A stretch of DNA of 64,000 nt from Oscillospiraceae bacterium (GTDB lineage Bacteria > Bacillota > Clostridia > Lachnospirales > Lachnospiraceae): the NCBI GenBank assembly GCA_021771715.1, contig JAETOO010000011.1:1-64000 (forward strand), read 5' to 3'. The position numbers were made by a program, and so were the translations under genes. Positions 1 through 8,997 of the stretch are shown one piece after another (within the stretch, counting starts at the first letter, position 1; each line of letters opens with the position of its first letter). Below the pieces are notes generated by a model. That model saw nothing but the letters and a program-made list of their open reading frames with translations, ran no database searches and was not told where the DNA came from.

Positions 1-88
1 ATCTTTTTGCTGCGTCGCGGACGGTCGTCCCGTTCTCGATGATGTAATAGGCCACATTCAATACCCGCTCTTCTATATAATCTTTCAA
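1..88 (-). CDS. spoIIID: Sporulation transcriptional regulator SpoIIID, 5' part only
   Basis: The minus strand reads from a TTG start at 86-88 into 29 codons beginning LKDYIEERVLNVAYYIIENG and then TTVRDAAKR, which matches the start of SpoIIID. SpoIIID is a small helix-turn-helix DNA-binding protein that acts in the mother cell together with sigma E and sigma K. A GGGGG-type ribosome site lies just upstream. The window ends before the recognition helix, so only about a third of the roughly 80-90 residue protein is visible. It marks the organism as an endospore former. Confidence 0.85.
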   Translation of the reverse strand, partial: MKDYIEERVLNVAYYIIENGTTVRDAAKR

Positions 89-157
89 GGAAATTCCCCC
101 GGAAAGCCTGTTTTTATAGTGTATGCCGAGGGAAAAACGGTTATTCTATTTGTTCCG

Positions 158-2917
158 TCATTGCGCTTGGACATCCATTTTTTCAAATCCGATCTGCTCG
201 GCACCTATGCTCACAGTCATCAAATCGCTGCTATAGTTCTCTGCAAAAGACTGCAGCACGGCTAAAATATCACGCTCCTCCATTTTCAGCAATTCCTCTA
301 AGCTGGTTTCCTCCCAAAAGGTCTGGATGGAACTCCGCATTCCTCCTACACACCGGTCCCGTTCACCCACCGTAATCCTGCTTTTGTCCGGAATATGATA
401 AGAAAATGCATAATACAAATTACACCACACAGTTCTTCCATCCGTTTCTGCCGTCTTGACCAGCGTATACTCTCCCAGAACCGGATCCTCCTCCGGCCTT
501 CCGGTGTAACTGCTCTGCACAAATTTCCCGTTCTCTATCCCGGATGCCCAAACCGTCAGATCGATAAATGACGATTCCTCCTCGGATAACGCTACCTGAC
601 GATCGTTCGTGGATGTGTCCATGCTGACCCGCTCCATACGGTCATAATCTTCATTCGCCCAGTCAAGCAAACGCTGATCAAATTCGTCCAGCCGCATCTC
701 CTGATACTGTTCTGTTTTCAATTCCAGCAGGGACCGGTAATCCTCCTCCCTGCCAAAACCGCCGCAGGAAACCCGGGCTTCCCATTCGGCGGTGGCTGCA
801 TTTCGCAGTTCTGAGAGTTCTGCGTCTTCCTCGCTGCTGGCCGCTCTCAGGCCCACCAGCTCTCCGTTCTCATAGACCGCAAACAGCTCCACCGCGTCCT
901 CATCATAGATTCCGACACCGCTCCCGGCATGCTCGGCGATCCATATGCCCGCCTCCTCGTCCGTGATACTCTTTACCTCTTTTCCCTGATAATACATTCG
1001 AACATCCGATGTGGAGGAATCGTACTCATACGTCAGTCCAAGCGGAAAATACGGTTCCAGTGTTTTCTTCCAATCCTCCTCCATCTCCCTGGAAGACATC
1101 TCCAAGAGCTCCTCGTCCTCTTTTGGCATGTTCACCACGGGAACATACACCCAATCGTCAACCGTAATTTTAAGGCTGTCCGTTGTATACTGTTTCGCAA
1201 GCGCATCCGTCTGCTGCAGAAGATACCGGTTCATTTCCGCTTCATCCTGCAGTTCTTCTATCGACTTTCCTCTCAGTACACCGTTCAATCCCCGGCACAT
1301 GCAAACACGCGCGTCCTCATATGCTCCGACGGTCAATTTATCGGCATCCAGAATCGTGAGGGTAAAGGTATATTCAAACCTCGCCTGTTCATCGAGATAT
1401 GGAGAATCTGTCACGGTATAACCGGAATATTCATGAGATTGCCATTTCTCATCAATCAAAGGCATCAGGGTGTAATGCAGAAACCCGGAGCGATCGTTGG
1501 TATCGCGCAGGCCATAACTGATTTCATCCTCTGCTAGCCTGTCCAAAAGATCCCGGTACATCCGGGTATCGGTATCCGCCCAGACTCTTTCCTGGTATTC
1601 CGAGACACTCATCTTCTCATATCCGTCGTACTTTAATGCAAGTAATTTCTGATATTCCGCATCCGAAAAATCCATATCTAGGGAATCTGTATCCGAAAAA
1701 TCCACATCTGAGGAATCCGTATCTGTGTAATCTGCATCCAGAAAATCTGAATCCGCGTAATCCATATCTGAATAATCCACATCTGAGGAATCCGCATCCG
1801 AAATCTCCTCCGGCATACCCATATCGGATGCCGCAGAAGTGGCAAATACAGCGGTAATACTCGCAATCATCGCTGCTGCAATCACCGTCAGTCCAAAAGA
1901 ACATTTCTTTATCTTCATAATCGCCGTTATCCTTTCTTCGATAGCCGTTTTACTAAAGCTGCTGCCAAACGGCACGAAACTGCTTTTCTTTTCCTCCATG
2001 CTGACCAGGAGCGTTGCATATGCAGCTTTTGTGTGTTCCCCGAATCTGCGTATCACCGTTTCATCACAGGACAATTCTATATCCCTGTTAAAAAGGAGAT
2101 ACATCACCCATACAAACGGATTAAACCAATGAATGCACACTGCGGCGACCATTATCAGCTTCGCTGCTGCGTCAAATCTCTGGATATGAATGTATTCATG
2201 CTCCAGAATGTAGCCCATTTGACGCTGATTATCCCAGTCAGAGGTCTTTGGCATCAGTATGACCGGATGAAAGAGACCGTACGTAAGAGGTGCTGTGATC
2301 TGGTCCGACTGCCGTACCGAAAGCTTCCGTTTCAACTCATGCGCCATGTACCACTCTTTCAGCATTTCCTGTTCAACCGGCAGGGATTGCTGGAATTTCC
2401 GGTAGCCCCGTATGTAGGAAACCATGTAATAAGAACAGCACAGCATCGCACCGATCATCCACAGAATCTTCCGCAAAAGCATCCGATCAGGGAGTGTAAC
2501 TGCCGCTTTCACAGGCTGAGCCGTCTCCACACCCCGAACCACTCCGGCAGATCCAGCGTCCCTATGTGCCTGCTCTCTGGGAAGATCTTCCATTGAAAAA
2601 GGCTCCGCCGGAAGATACTCCGCCGAAAAATGCCCTGCCTCAAGACCTTTTGCCGAAAAAGGCTCCGCCGGCTGCCGCTCCGCGATCCTGGTCATAGCAG
2701 GGATCCTTTTCTGCACAAACGTGTAAACGCTGACCGCAGATTTCAGATCATAGGGGATCAGCAGCCTGCATAACACAATGCCCCATAAAATCAAAAATGT
2801 TTTTTTCGGCAGCTGATGAATCCAAATTGCTCTGAGCGGTATAATGACTACTATCATAATTCCACCCGCTAAGCTCATCTGTAACAGGCTCACGTTCGTC
2901 ACCTCATTCCAATTCAC
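158..2917 (-). CDS. BlaR1/MecR1-type M56 sensor protease with an unusual C-terminal sensor domain
   Basis: This is a membrane zinc protease of the M56 antirepressor family, paired with the BlaI-type repressor just upstream, whose gene overlaps it by 14 bp. The first ~60 residues hold two hydrophobic segments. HEYIH near residue 239 is the HExxH zinc site, and a membrane segment lies near residues 336-356. Residues ~367-420 form an Asp/Ser-rich linker of repeated SDxD units, and residues ~84-113 repeat a PAEPFS unit. The extracellular part (~420-919) is not the penicillin-binding domain of true BlaR1. It contains two copies of one module, each with an LxLKxxxYxxM segment followed by an xxLTVG or xxITVG segment and then an SxEEL segment. 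The ligand is unknown. By family analogy, sensing would trigger proteolysis and release BlaI repression. Confidence 0.85.
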   Translation of the reverse strand: MNWNEVTNVSLLQMSLAGGIMIVVIIPLRAIWIHQLPKKTFLILWGIVLCRLLIPYDLKSAVSVYTFVQKRIPAMTRIAERQPAEPFSAKGLEAGHFSAEYLPAEPFSMEDLPREQAHRDAGSAGVVRGVETAQPVKAAVTLPDRMLLRKILWMIGAMLCCSYYMVSYIRGYRKFQQSLPVEQEMLKEWYMAHELKRKLSVRQSDQITAPLTYGLFHPVILMPKTSDWDNQRQMGYILEHEYIHIQRFDAAAKLIMVAAVCIHWFNPFVWVMYLLFNRDIELSCDETVIRRFGEHTKAAYATLLVSMEEKKSSFVPFGSSFSKTAIEERITAIMKIKKCSFGLTVIAAAMIASITAVFATSAASDMGMPEEISDADSSDVDYSDMDYADSDFLDADYTDTDSSDVDFSDTDSLDMDFSDAEYQKLLALKYDGYEKMSVSEYQERVWADTDTRMYRDLLDRLAEDEISYGLRDTNDRSGFLHYTLMPLIDEKWQSHEYSGYTVTDSPYLDEQARFEYTFTLTILDADKLTVGAYEDARVCMCRGLNGVLRGKSIEELQDEAEMNRYLLQQTDALAKQYTTDSLKITVDDWVYVPVVNMPKEDEELLEMSSREMEEDWKKTLEPYFPLGLTYEYDSSTSDVRMYYQGKEVKSITDEEAGIWIAEHAGSGVGIYDEDAVELFAVYENGELVGLRAASSEEDAELSELRNAATAEWEARVSCGGFGREEDYRSLLELKTEQYQEMRLDEFDQRLLDWANEDYDRMERVSMDTSTNDRQVALSEEESSFIDLTVWASGIENGKFVQSSYTGRPEEDPVLGEYTLVKTAETDGRTVWCNLYYAFSYHIPDKSRITVGERDRCVGGMRSSIQTFWEETSLEELLKMEERDILAVLQSFAENYSSDLMTVSIGAEQIGFEKMDVQAQ

Positions 2918-3263
2918 CGATGATCTGCTTCAACTTTTTAATCTGATCGGAGGACAGTTTTCTCCTGCCGATAAGCGCCGCAAACAGTTTATCCTCCGAT
3001 CCATCATAAATTTTGTCGATCAATTCATTTGTCTCCGCTTCCTGCACCTGCTCCTTTTGTATCAACGCATGACACATAAAATTAGGCTCAGAGCGCCAAA
3101 TGGCGCCTTTCTTGATACATTTTTTGATTACCGTATAGGTGGTGTTCATGTTCCAGCCAATTTCATCCTTCAGAATATCCGAAAGATGTTTTGCGGTCAT
3201 ATCCCCTTCCCGCCACAATACGCCCATCACTTTGAGTTCCGAATCAAAAAGCTTGATATCCAC
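2904..3263 (-). CDS. BlaI/MecI/CopY-family transcriptional repressor
   Basis: A 119-residue winged-helix repressor of the BlaI/MecI family. The visible family pattern is an N-terminal LTDSE-like LFDSELKVMGVLWREGDMTA segment, then KHLSDIL and NTTYTVIKKCIKKGAI. The C-terminal dimerisation and cleavage region is helical and charged. The start is GTG at 3261-3263, supported by AAGGAGG 6 nt upstream. It overlaps the M56 sensor gene, so the two are one transcriptional unit. Three 18-bp operators lie around its promoter, so autoregulation is likely. The regulon beyond this pair is not visible here. Confidence 0.9.
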   Translation of the reverse strand: MDIKLFDSELKVMGVLWREGDMTAKHLSDILKDEIGWNMNTTYTVIKKCIKKGAIWRSEPNFMCHALIQKEQVQEAETNELIDKIYDGSEDKLFAALIGRRKLSSDQIKKLKQIIGELE

Positions 3264-3284
3264 TTGTCTTCCTCCTTACCGTGT

Positions 3285-3358
3285 ACACTACTGCAATAGT
3301 TTATGTTTCTATACTATCACAGTAGTTTCGTCCTGTCAATACACTATCGCAGTAGTTT
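3285..3358 (-). promoter_or_regulatory. Promoter with three BlaI-type operators
   Basis: On the minus strand TTGACA (3334-3339) and TAGTAT (3311-3316) are separated by exactly 17 bp. Three 18-bp sites in the same orientation surround it (plus-strand text): ACACTATCGCAGTAGTTT at 3341-3358, ATACTATCACAGTAGTTT at 3311-3328 and ACACTACTGCAATAGTTT at 3285-3302. They cover the region upstream of -35, the spacer plus -10, and the early transcript. The ACTA...TAGT dyads resemble BlaI/MecI boxes. Confidence 0.8.
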
Positions 3359-3589
3359 ACATGGAACCATCCATGACTATCCCTGTTTCTGCTTCTTATA
3401 TCGATCCCTGCCTATATAAAAAACCGGCAGATAATTCCTAATGAATATCCGCCGATTTCCTTTTTTCCTTCCTATCACATAAAATCTCAGGCAACACGCT
3501 TTTCATCGCAGCTCATCTATTATCATCTGCAAATAGATTCAACACTGATCAAGCAGAATATGCCTGAGAAAAGCAGTTATTTTAATCGC
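3359..3589. other. Spacer with no gene seen
   Basis: Together with the operator region this makes a 326-bp gap between blaI and the YitT gene. Apart from the promoter and operators I see no open frame with a ribosome site and no strong hairpin. Confidence 0.5.
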
Positions 3590-4480
3590 TCAGTCATTGC
3601 TCTTGAACATATCTGCGACCTCGCTGATCGTCACGAAAGCCCGGCTGTCGATGTTCTGGATGATCGTCCGCATCCTTGCAATCTGGAAGCGGTTGACGAC
3701 GAAATAGATGATCGTCTTGTCTGCATCCGAGTAGCCGCCGCGCGCGGCAATCTTTGTCGTCCCGCAGCCGAACGCGTCCATCAGCGCGCTACTGATTGCC
3801 TCCGGCTTCTCCGTGACGATCATGACTGCCTTCGAGCGGTCAATACCTTCCACGATAAAGTCCACCGTCTTCAACCCGGCCATATAGGTGACGATCGAGT
3901 AGAGCGGGAGAATCCAGCTGCCCATGACGGCGCCGCAGACGATGTACAGCAGCACGTTGTAAATCATGACAAACGTGCCCACCGTCATATTGATCTTTTT
4001 CGCAAAGATCACCGCCATTACCTCCACGCCGTCGATGGCTGCCCCGTTCCGGATCGTGAGGCCGCTGCCGACGCCCGATATAATACCGCCGAACAGTGCA
4101 CACAAAAGCAGGTCCTCGCCGGCGAGCGGGGAAGCGATGCTGACATCAACCGGCAGCACATCGGTGATCATCCAGGACGCGACGGAGTAGACGGCGACCG
4201 TAAAGATCGAATACACGGTAAACACGATCCCCTGCTTTTTGAGGCCGAACAGGAACAGCGGAATGTTCAGCAGCAGAAGAAACAGCGACAGACTCATGTA
4301 GTCCGGCGTCATCTGCGAGAGAAGAATCGCCGTGCCAGATATGCCGCTGTCATACAGCCTCACCGGCGCCAGAAAAACCGTCACCCCAAACGCATTGATA
4401 CAGCCCGCCAGAAACAGAAAAAGGAAATTTTTCCAGCACAGCGCGCTCCACACACCAGATATCCGACTGATCCGCTTCAT
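3590..4480 (-). CDS. YitT family membrane protein (DUF161 plus DUF2179)
   Basis: A 296-residue integral membrane protein. Hydrophobic helices fill roughly residues 18-200, including the family-like segment GIISGVGSGLTIRNGAAIDG. The soluble C-terminal DUF2179-type domain (~215-290) contains MIVTEKPEAISSALM and ends VTISEVADMF. The start has a GGGGAGG ribosome site. YitT proteins are common in Firmicutes and their transport role is unproven. The gene appears to be monocistronic. Confidence 0.85.
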   Translation of the reverse strand: MKRISRISGVWSALCWKNFLFLFLAGCINAFGVTVFLAPVRLYDSGISGTAILLSQMTPDYMSLSLFLLLLNIPLFLFGLKKQGIVFTVYSIFTVAVYSVASWMITDVLPVDVSIASPLAGEDLLLCALFGGIISGVGSGLTIRNGAAIDGVEVMAVIFAKKINMTVGTFVMIYNVLLYIVCGAVMGSWILPLYSIVTYMAGLKTVDFIVEGIDRSKAVMIVTEKPEAISSALMDAFGCGTTKIAARGGYSDADKTIIYFVVNRFQIARMRTIIQNIDSRAFVTISEVADMFKSND

Positions 4481-4699
4481 ACTCTTCGCCTCCCCATTCT
4501 CTCTGATATCCTACTTTGTAGCTTTTCCTACCATATAATATATTATAGCCGTTCGCATTTCGTACTCTCCGGGCGCAGTTTCTCCCGCTTCGCTCTTTGC
4601 GGTCACTTCCATGCCCCAGGTCTTTCATTCGCAGCTCTATACACTGCGCGTGTTACAGACATCTCTATATCCTTTGCCTGCAGTGCCGCCCGCGCGCGT

Positions 4700-6442
4700 T
4701 TACGGTGTCATCCCCTTCAGCCGCTCCGTCTCCTCCCGGATCACTGCCGCCTCCGCGTCGGTCAGCTTCTCCGGCTTCTTGAAGCGGGTGGCCTTCTGGA
4801 CGGCGGCGATCTGCGCTTTAAGCTCGCGCTTCTTCTCCTTGTCGATCGTCTTCCGGTTCTCCGCGATATACTGCTGCGCCTTCGCGATCGCAGCGTTCGC
4901 CTCGCCGATCGCATCGAGCTGCTCCATCTTGTGGTGATCCTCGTACTCGTAGGCCGCCGCGTCGTGGATCGCCTTCTCGATCTCCTCGTCGGAGAGCTTG
5001 TTGTTCGCCGTGATCGTGATACTCTGCTCCTTGCCCGTGCCGAGATCCCTCGCCGACACGTTCACGATCCCGTTTGCGTCAATGTCAAACGTCACCTCGA
5101 TCTGCGGGACGCCCGCCGGGGCGCGCTTGATGCCGTTCAGGCGGAAATTGCCGAGCAGCGTGTTGTCGCGCGCGAACTGGCGCTCCCCCTGCAGCACCTT
5201 GATCTCCACCGAGGTCTGGAAATTCCCCGCGGTCGTGAAGACCTTGCTGTACCTGGCCGGAATGGTCGTGTTGCGCTCGATGATCCGGGTCGCCACACCG
5301 CCGACTGTCTCGATCGAGAGCGACAGCGGCGTCACGTCCATCAGAATCAGCTCCGCAGCAGCGCCGCTGCTCACGAGACCGCCGAGCTTCGCGCCCTGCA
5401 CGGCCGCGCCGAGCGCCACGCACTCATCCGGGTTCAGGCTGCGCGAGGGCTCCTTGCCGGTGAGACGGCGCACCTTCTCCTGCACCGCCGGAATCCGCGT
5501 CGAGCCGCCGACCAGCAGCACCATGCCAAGCTGCGAGGCCGAAATCCCCGCATCCTCGAGCACCTTGCGCACCGGCACCTCCGTCCGCTCCACCAGCTCC
5601 CGCGTGATCTCGTCGAACACGGCCCGCGTGATCTCCATGTCCAGATGCTTCGGCTCCCCGTGCACCGTCGTCACGAACGGCAGGTTGATGCTTGCGATGC
5701 TCTGGGAGGAGAGCACCTTTTTCGCCTCCTCGGCCGCCTCGCGCACGCGGTGCAGGGCGATCGGATCCTTCGCCAGATTCACTTTTTCCGTCTTCTTGTA
5801 CTGCTCCACGATATAGTCTGTCAATCGCTGGTCGAAATCGTCGCCGCCCAGGTGATTGTCCCCGGCGGTCGCAAGCACCTCGATCAGCCCCTCCCCGATC
5901 TCGATCAAGGACACGTCAAACGTGCCGCCGCCCAGGTCGTACACCATGATCTTCTGCGGCTGTCCGTTGTCCAATCCATACGCCAGCGCCGCGGAGGTCG
6001 GCTCGTTGATGATCCGCAGCACGTTCAGCCCCGCGATCCGGCCGGCGTCCTTCGTCGCCTGGCGCTGGGCGTCGTTGAAGTAGGCCGGAACCGTGATCAC
6101 GGCCTCGCTGACCGTATCCCCGAGGTACGCCTCCGCATCCTTTTTCAGCTTCATCAGAATGTACGCCGAGATCTCCTGCGGCGTGTAGCTCTTTGCGTCA
6201 ATCCGCTTCCGGTACGACGTCCCCATCTCCCGCTTGATCGAGGCGATCGTCCGGTCCACATTCGCCGCCGCCTGCCGCTTCGCCACAGAGCCGACAAGCC
6301 GCTCGCCTTTCTTCGAAAACGCGACCACCGACGGGGTCGTCCGCTCGCCCTCCGCGTTGACAATGACCGTCGGCTCACCGCCCTCGAGCACCGCCACGCA
6401 GCTGTTCGTCGTGCCAAGATCTATCCCGATTACTTTTCCCAT
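4700..6442 (-). CDS. Stand-alone DnaK-type Hsp70 chaperone
   Basis: An ATP-dependent chaperone of 580 residues, shorter than typical DnaK (about 600-640) because the C-terminal lid is short. The nucleotide-binding domain carries GIDLGTTNS (5-13), [12 protein letters not shown] and [12 protein letters not shown], followed by the substrate-binding beta domain (~370-490) with [27 protein letters not shown] precedes the ATG. There is no grpE, dnaJ or hrcA next to it, so it is probably a second, paralogous DnaK rather than the main heat-shock operon copy. I saw no CIRCE-like inverted repeat upstream. Its client and J-protein partner cannot be told from context. Confidence 0.92.
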   Translation of the reverse strand: MGKVIGIDLGTTNSCVAVLEGGEPTVIVNAEGERTTPSVVAFSKKGERLVGSVAKRQAAANVDRTIASIKREMGTSYRKRIDAKSYTPQEISAYILMKLKKDAEAYLGDTVSEAVITVPAYFNDAQRQATKDAGRIAGLNVLRIINEPTSAALAYGLDNGQPQKIMVYDLGGGTFDVSLIEIGEGLIEVLATAGDNHLGGDDFDQRLTDYIVEQYKKTEKVNLAKDPIALHRVREAAEEAKKVLSSQSIASINLPFVTTVHGEPKHLDMEITRAVFDEITRELVERTEVPVRKVLEDAGISASQLGMVLLVGGSTRIPAVQEKVRRLTGKEPSRSLNPDECVALGAAVQGAKLGGLVSSGAAAELILMDVTPLSLSIETVGGVATRIIERNTTIPARYSKVFTTAGNFQTSVEIKVLQGERQFARDNTLLGNFRLNGIKRAPAGVPQIEVTFDIDANGIVNVSARDLGTGKEQSITITANNKLSDEEIEKAIHDAAAYEYEDHHKMEQLDAIGEANAAIAKAQQYIAENRKTIDKEKKRELKAQIAAVQKATRFKKPEKLTDAEAAVIREETERLKGMTP

Positions 6443-6463
6443 ATAGATACACTCCTTATCTGA

Positions 6464-6547
6464 CAGACCGGTACTGCCTGCACAGCCAATACCTGTCCTG
6501 ATCTGCAGACCGGTATCGCCTGCACAGCCAATACCTGTCCTGATCTG
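6464..6547. repeat. Tandem repeat, 2 x 42 bp
   Basis: Two nearly identical 42-bp units (6464-6505 and 6506-6547), each starting CAGACCGGTA and ending CCTGTCCTGATCTG. They lie just upstream of the dnaK start. Differences are confined to two or three bases. Confidence 0.85.
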
Positions 6548-6712
6548 ATTTCCTGTAAAAGTCTTCCTTCCTTACTGTACCCTCAAACACTTCGAGCGTC
6601 AATATGCCCTGCCCGTGTTTCATGGAAATTTTAGAAAGTTCAGGACCTGTTTACCTGATCCGCTGCCACGACTAAACAGCTTTTGCGCGAGATACTCATT
6701 TTTCCCCTACGC

Positions 6713-6754
6713 AAAAACGGCAGCTCCTCTCTTTTGAAGAAGGCTGCCGTTTTT
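6713..6754 (-). terminator. Bidirectional intrinsic terminator
   Basis: The stem CGGCAGC (6718-6724) pairs with GCTGCCG (6743-6749), extended by AAAAA and TTTTT on either side, so a T run follows the hairpin on both strands. It probably ends transcription of the reductase gene at 6897-8873. Confidence 0.8.
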
Positions 6755-6769
6755 CTCTGATATCGCATG

Positions 6770-6866
6770 GGCGCTCCATACACGCCTGCCAGATCTGTGC
6801 TCCTTCAGGCACTCCACTCACGCCTGCCAGATCTATGCTCCTTCAGGCACTCCACTCACGCCTGAC
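6770..6866. repeat. Tandem repeat, about 2.5 x 38 bp
   Basis: Units begin CACGCCTG at 6781, 6819 and 6857 (period 38), with a partial copy before the first. They lie in the spacer directly downstream of the reductase stop. With the 42-bp repeat and the terminator they account for most of the 454-bp gap at 6443-6896. Confidence 0.85.
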
Positions 6867-6896
6867 CGCTTCTATGGTTTTCCATGTGTGCCCTCG

Positions 6897-8873
6897 TCAG
6901 CTCTGCGCTGCCAGCTTGCCTGCGAGGCGTGCGAACGTCGCGCTGCGGCCTGCGGCTGCGCCTGCGAGGAGGTTCGGGTAGCTTGCGTTGAAATAGCTGC
7001 CGGAGCAGTCTCCGCAGACGTAGAGTCCCTCGATCGGGCTGCCCTCAGCATCCAGCGCGCGCATGCTCTCGTCGATGCGGATGCCGTCCATCGTACAGAT
7101 CAGATAGCCGCCTGCCTGGCGCACGCCGTAGAACGGCGCGGTGTCCAGCTTCGACAGGCGATAGCCCTCCTTGCCGAAATCCTCGTCCACGCCCTTGTCC
7201 GCGAGCTCATTGTAGCGCGCAACCGTCGCAGCGAAGGTATCCGCCGGAATGCCCAGCTTGTCAGCCAGCTCCTCAATCGTATCTGCCTGCACGATATAGC
7301 CCTCATCCATCAGTCCCTGATTCATCTCCATCACATACTCCATCGGGAAGACCGGCGCCGCGCCGTTCTCGTGCGGGTAGAGACGGCTGCAGCCGTGCGT
7401 CTCGAACTGCTTGCAGTACTCCGGGTAATTGCTGTCCCACACCGTGCAATATGTGTGGTGCGCCTGCGACGATGCCGCGTGCAGCACATAGTCGTACGGC
7501 ATGTACTCATTCATAAAGCGCTTGCCGGAGAGGTTTACCTTCAGGAAGGGCTGGCTGCCCATCCAGAACAGGCGTCCGTTTTCCGTCCGGCCTGCCTGGT
7601 CCGGGCGGATCGCGCCGCGCTCGAAGATCATGGCGGAATGTGTGTCGTCCATCACAGCTCCCGCCCAGAGGCACGCGCGGATGCCGTCGCCCTTGCTGCC
7701 TGCCTTGGAATAGTTGATGCACGTCTGCTCCAGCGTCCACGGCTGAAGCGCCTTCATCATCTCATCATTTGCGGAGTAGCCGCCGGTGCACAGGATCACG
7801 CCCTTCGCCGCCTGGAATTTCACATAACTGCCGTCCGCCTTCTGCGCGATCAGGCCGCTTACACGCGCGCCGTCCTTCACGAGCTTCACCATCGTCGTCT
7901 CGTACCGGATCTCAAGCCCCTTCTTTTCCGCATACCCGAGCAGGATGTCCATCGTCAACTGCTCATAGTACTCGTCGCCGTACTGGATCGAATGTCCCAC
8001 GTCGAGCACCTTGTAGTTGTCGTCCGGCTTCGGGGCATCCACCTCGTGCTGAAATACCATTCCGGCCTCTTTTGCGCGCTCCGTGTACCAGTCCATCGTC
8101 TCACCGCTGTGCTCTACAAAAGTCTGCGCCAGCCGGCGGTCGCAGTAGCCCTGGCTCCAGTCTACCAGATACTTTACGACTTCCCGCGGATCCGGATTGT
8201 CATTGTTCTCCACCTGCTGCTTCGAATTGACTGCAGCGAGCGTATCGCGTATTCCGGAGGCCATGTCGTGTCCAAACTTCTCGATCAGGATGGTCTTCGC
8301 TCCGCTCTCCGCCGCGCTTGCCGCCGCAAAGCTTCCCGCATGGCCTGCGCCCACGACCAGGACGTCACAGTCTACCGTCTCCGCGATTTCACTGTCCGCG
8401 ATCTCCGGCTCCGTCCCGAGCCAGTCCGACACCAAAGCCTCCTGCTCGGGCGCCTCCTGCAGCAGGCTGACGTCAATTCCCTTCGCCTGCGCAATACAGT
8501 TCTCGCACGCCTTGCGCACCGCGTCTGAGGTGCGCGTCGCGCCACTCACGCCGTCGATGTCCTGGCTCTGCACCGCAAGGATCTGCTCCGCAAGCGTGTC
8601 CGCGGCTGCCTTTCCGATCGTCTCCGTCTCCCCGTCCGCGTTCACCGTCGCCGTGAGGATGCTCGTCTCGTCCACCGTGATCGTCACCGTGACCTCGCTC
8701 TCCATCCCCTGCGCGCTCGCAGAGTACGTTCCCGGCGTAAATACCGCCTCCGCTGCCTTTGCCTCCGGAGCAGATATCCCCATTCCGAGCATCGCGCCCG
8801 CTGTCGTCACGCCGAAGGCCGCCGCCCCCTTGAGGAACGATCTTCTGGATAATTCATTTGTCTGTTGTCTCAT
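6897..8873 (-). CDS. Tat-exported FMN/FAD-dependent reductase (fumarate/urocanate reductase type)
   Basis: A 658-residue flavoprotein. The N terminus has a twin-arginine signal (RRSFLKGAAAFG) ending near AKA, so it should act outside the membrane. Residues ~45-125 form an FMN-binding domain with DGVSGATRT, the motif whose Thr normally carries covalent FMN. From ~165 an FAD_binding_2 domain starts with DVLVVGAGHAGSFAAASAAE and ends GLYVCGDCSG...NLLAGAAAGR. No haem-binding CxxCH is present, unlike Shewanella flavocytochrome c. The electron acceptor (fumarate, urocanate, acrylate or another enoate) cannot be chosen from sequence. It is divergent from a LysR regulator that probably controls it. 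Confidence 0.85.
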   Translation of the reverse strand: MRQQTNELSRRSFLKGAAAFGVTTAGAMLGMGISAPEAKAAEAVFTPGTYSASAQGMESEVTVTITVDETSILTATVNADGETETIGKAAADTLAEQILAVQSQDIDGVSGATRTSDAVRKACENCIAQAKGIDVSLLQEAPEQEALVSDWLGTEPEIADSEIAETVDCDVLVVGAGHAGSFAAASAAESGAKTILIEKFGHDMASGIRDTLAAVNSKQQVENNDNPDPREVVKYLVDWSQGYCDRRLAQTFVEHSGETMDWYTERAKEAGMVFQHEVDAPKPDDNYKVLDVGHSIQYGDEYYEQLTMDILLGYAEKKGLEIRYETTMVKLVKDGARVSGLIAQKADGSYVKFQAAKGVILCTGGYSANDEMMKALQPWTLEQTCINYSKAGSKGDGIRACLWAGAVMDDTHSAMIFERGAIRPDQAGRTENGRLFWMGSQPFLKVNLSGKRFMNEYMPYDYVLHAASSQAHHTYCTVWDSNYPEYCKQFETHGCSRLYPHENGAAPVFPMEYVMEMNQGLMDEGYIVQADTIEELADKLGIPADTFAATVARYNELADKGVDEDFGKEGYRLSKLDTAPFYGVRQAGGYLICTMDGIRIDESMRALDAEGSPIEGLYVCGDCSGSYFNASYPNLLAGAAAGRSATFARLAGKLAAQS

Positions 8874-8940
8874 ATCCTTCTCCTTTTCTATCGTTCTTTG
8901 TTGCTTCTACCTTACCATCTTTACAGCCGAAGAAAAAGGA

Positions 8941-8959
8941 TTTATAATCTGCCTATAAA
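8941..8959. promoter_or_regulatory. Candidate LysR-type operator
   Basis: A perfect inverted repeat, TTTATA-7 nt-TATAAA, fits the T-N11-A pattern of LysR regulators. It lies between the divergent reductase gene and lysR, 39 bp before the lysR start. Confidence 0.5.
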
Positions 8960-8997
8960 GCAAGTAACGCTTGCGTATTGATCGGGAGAATTTTCGC

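Noticed and set aside
3560-6463. Long 967-codon plus-strand frame
   Set aside because: It is the complement of the YitT and dnaK genes, with Arg/His-rich composition typical of a GC-rich shadow frame.
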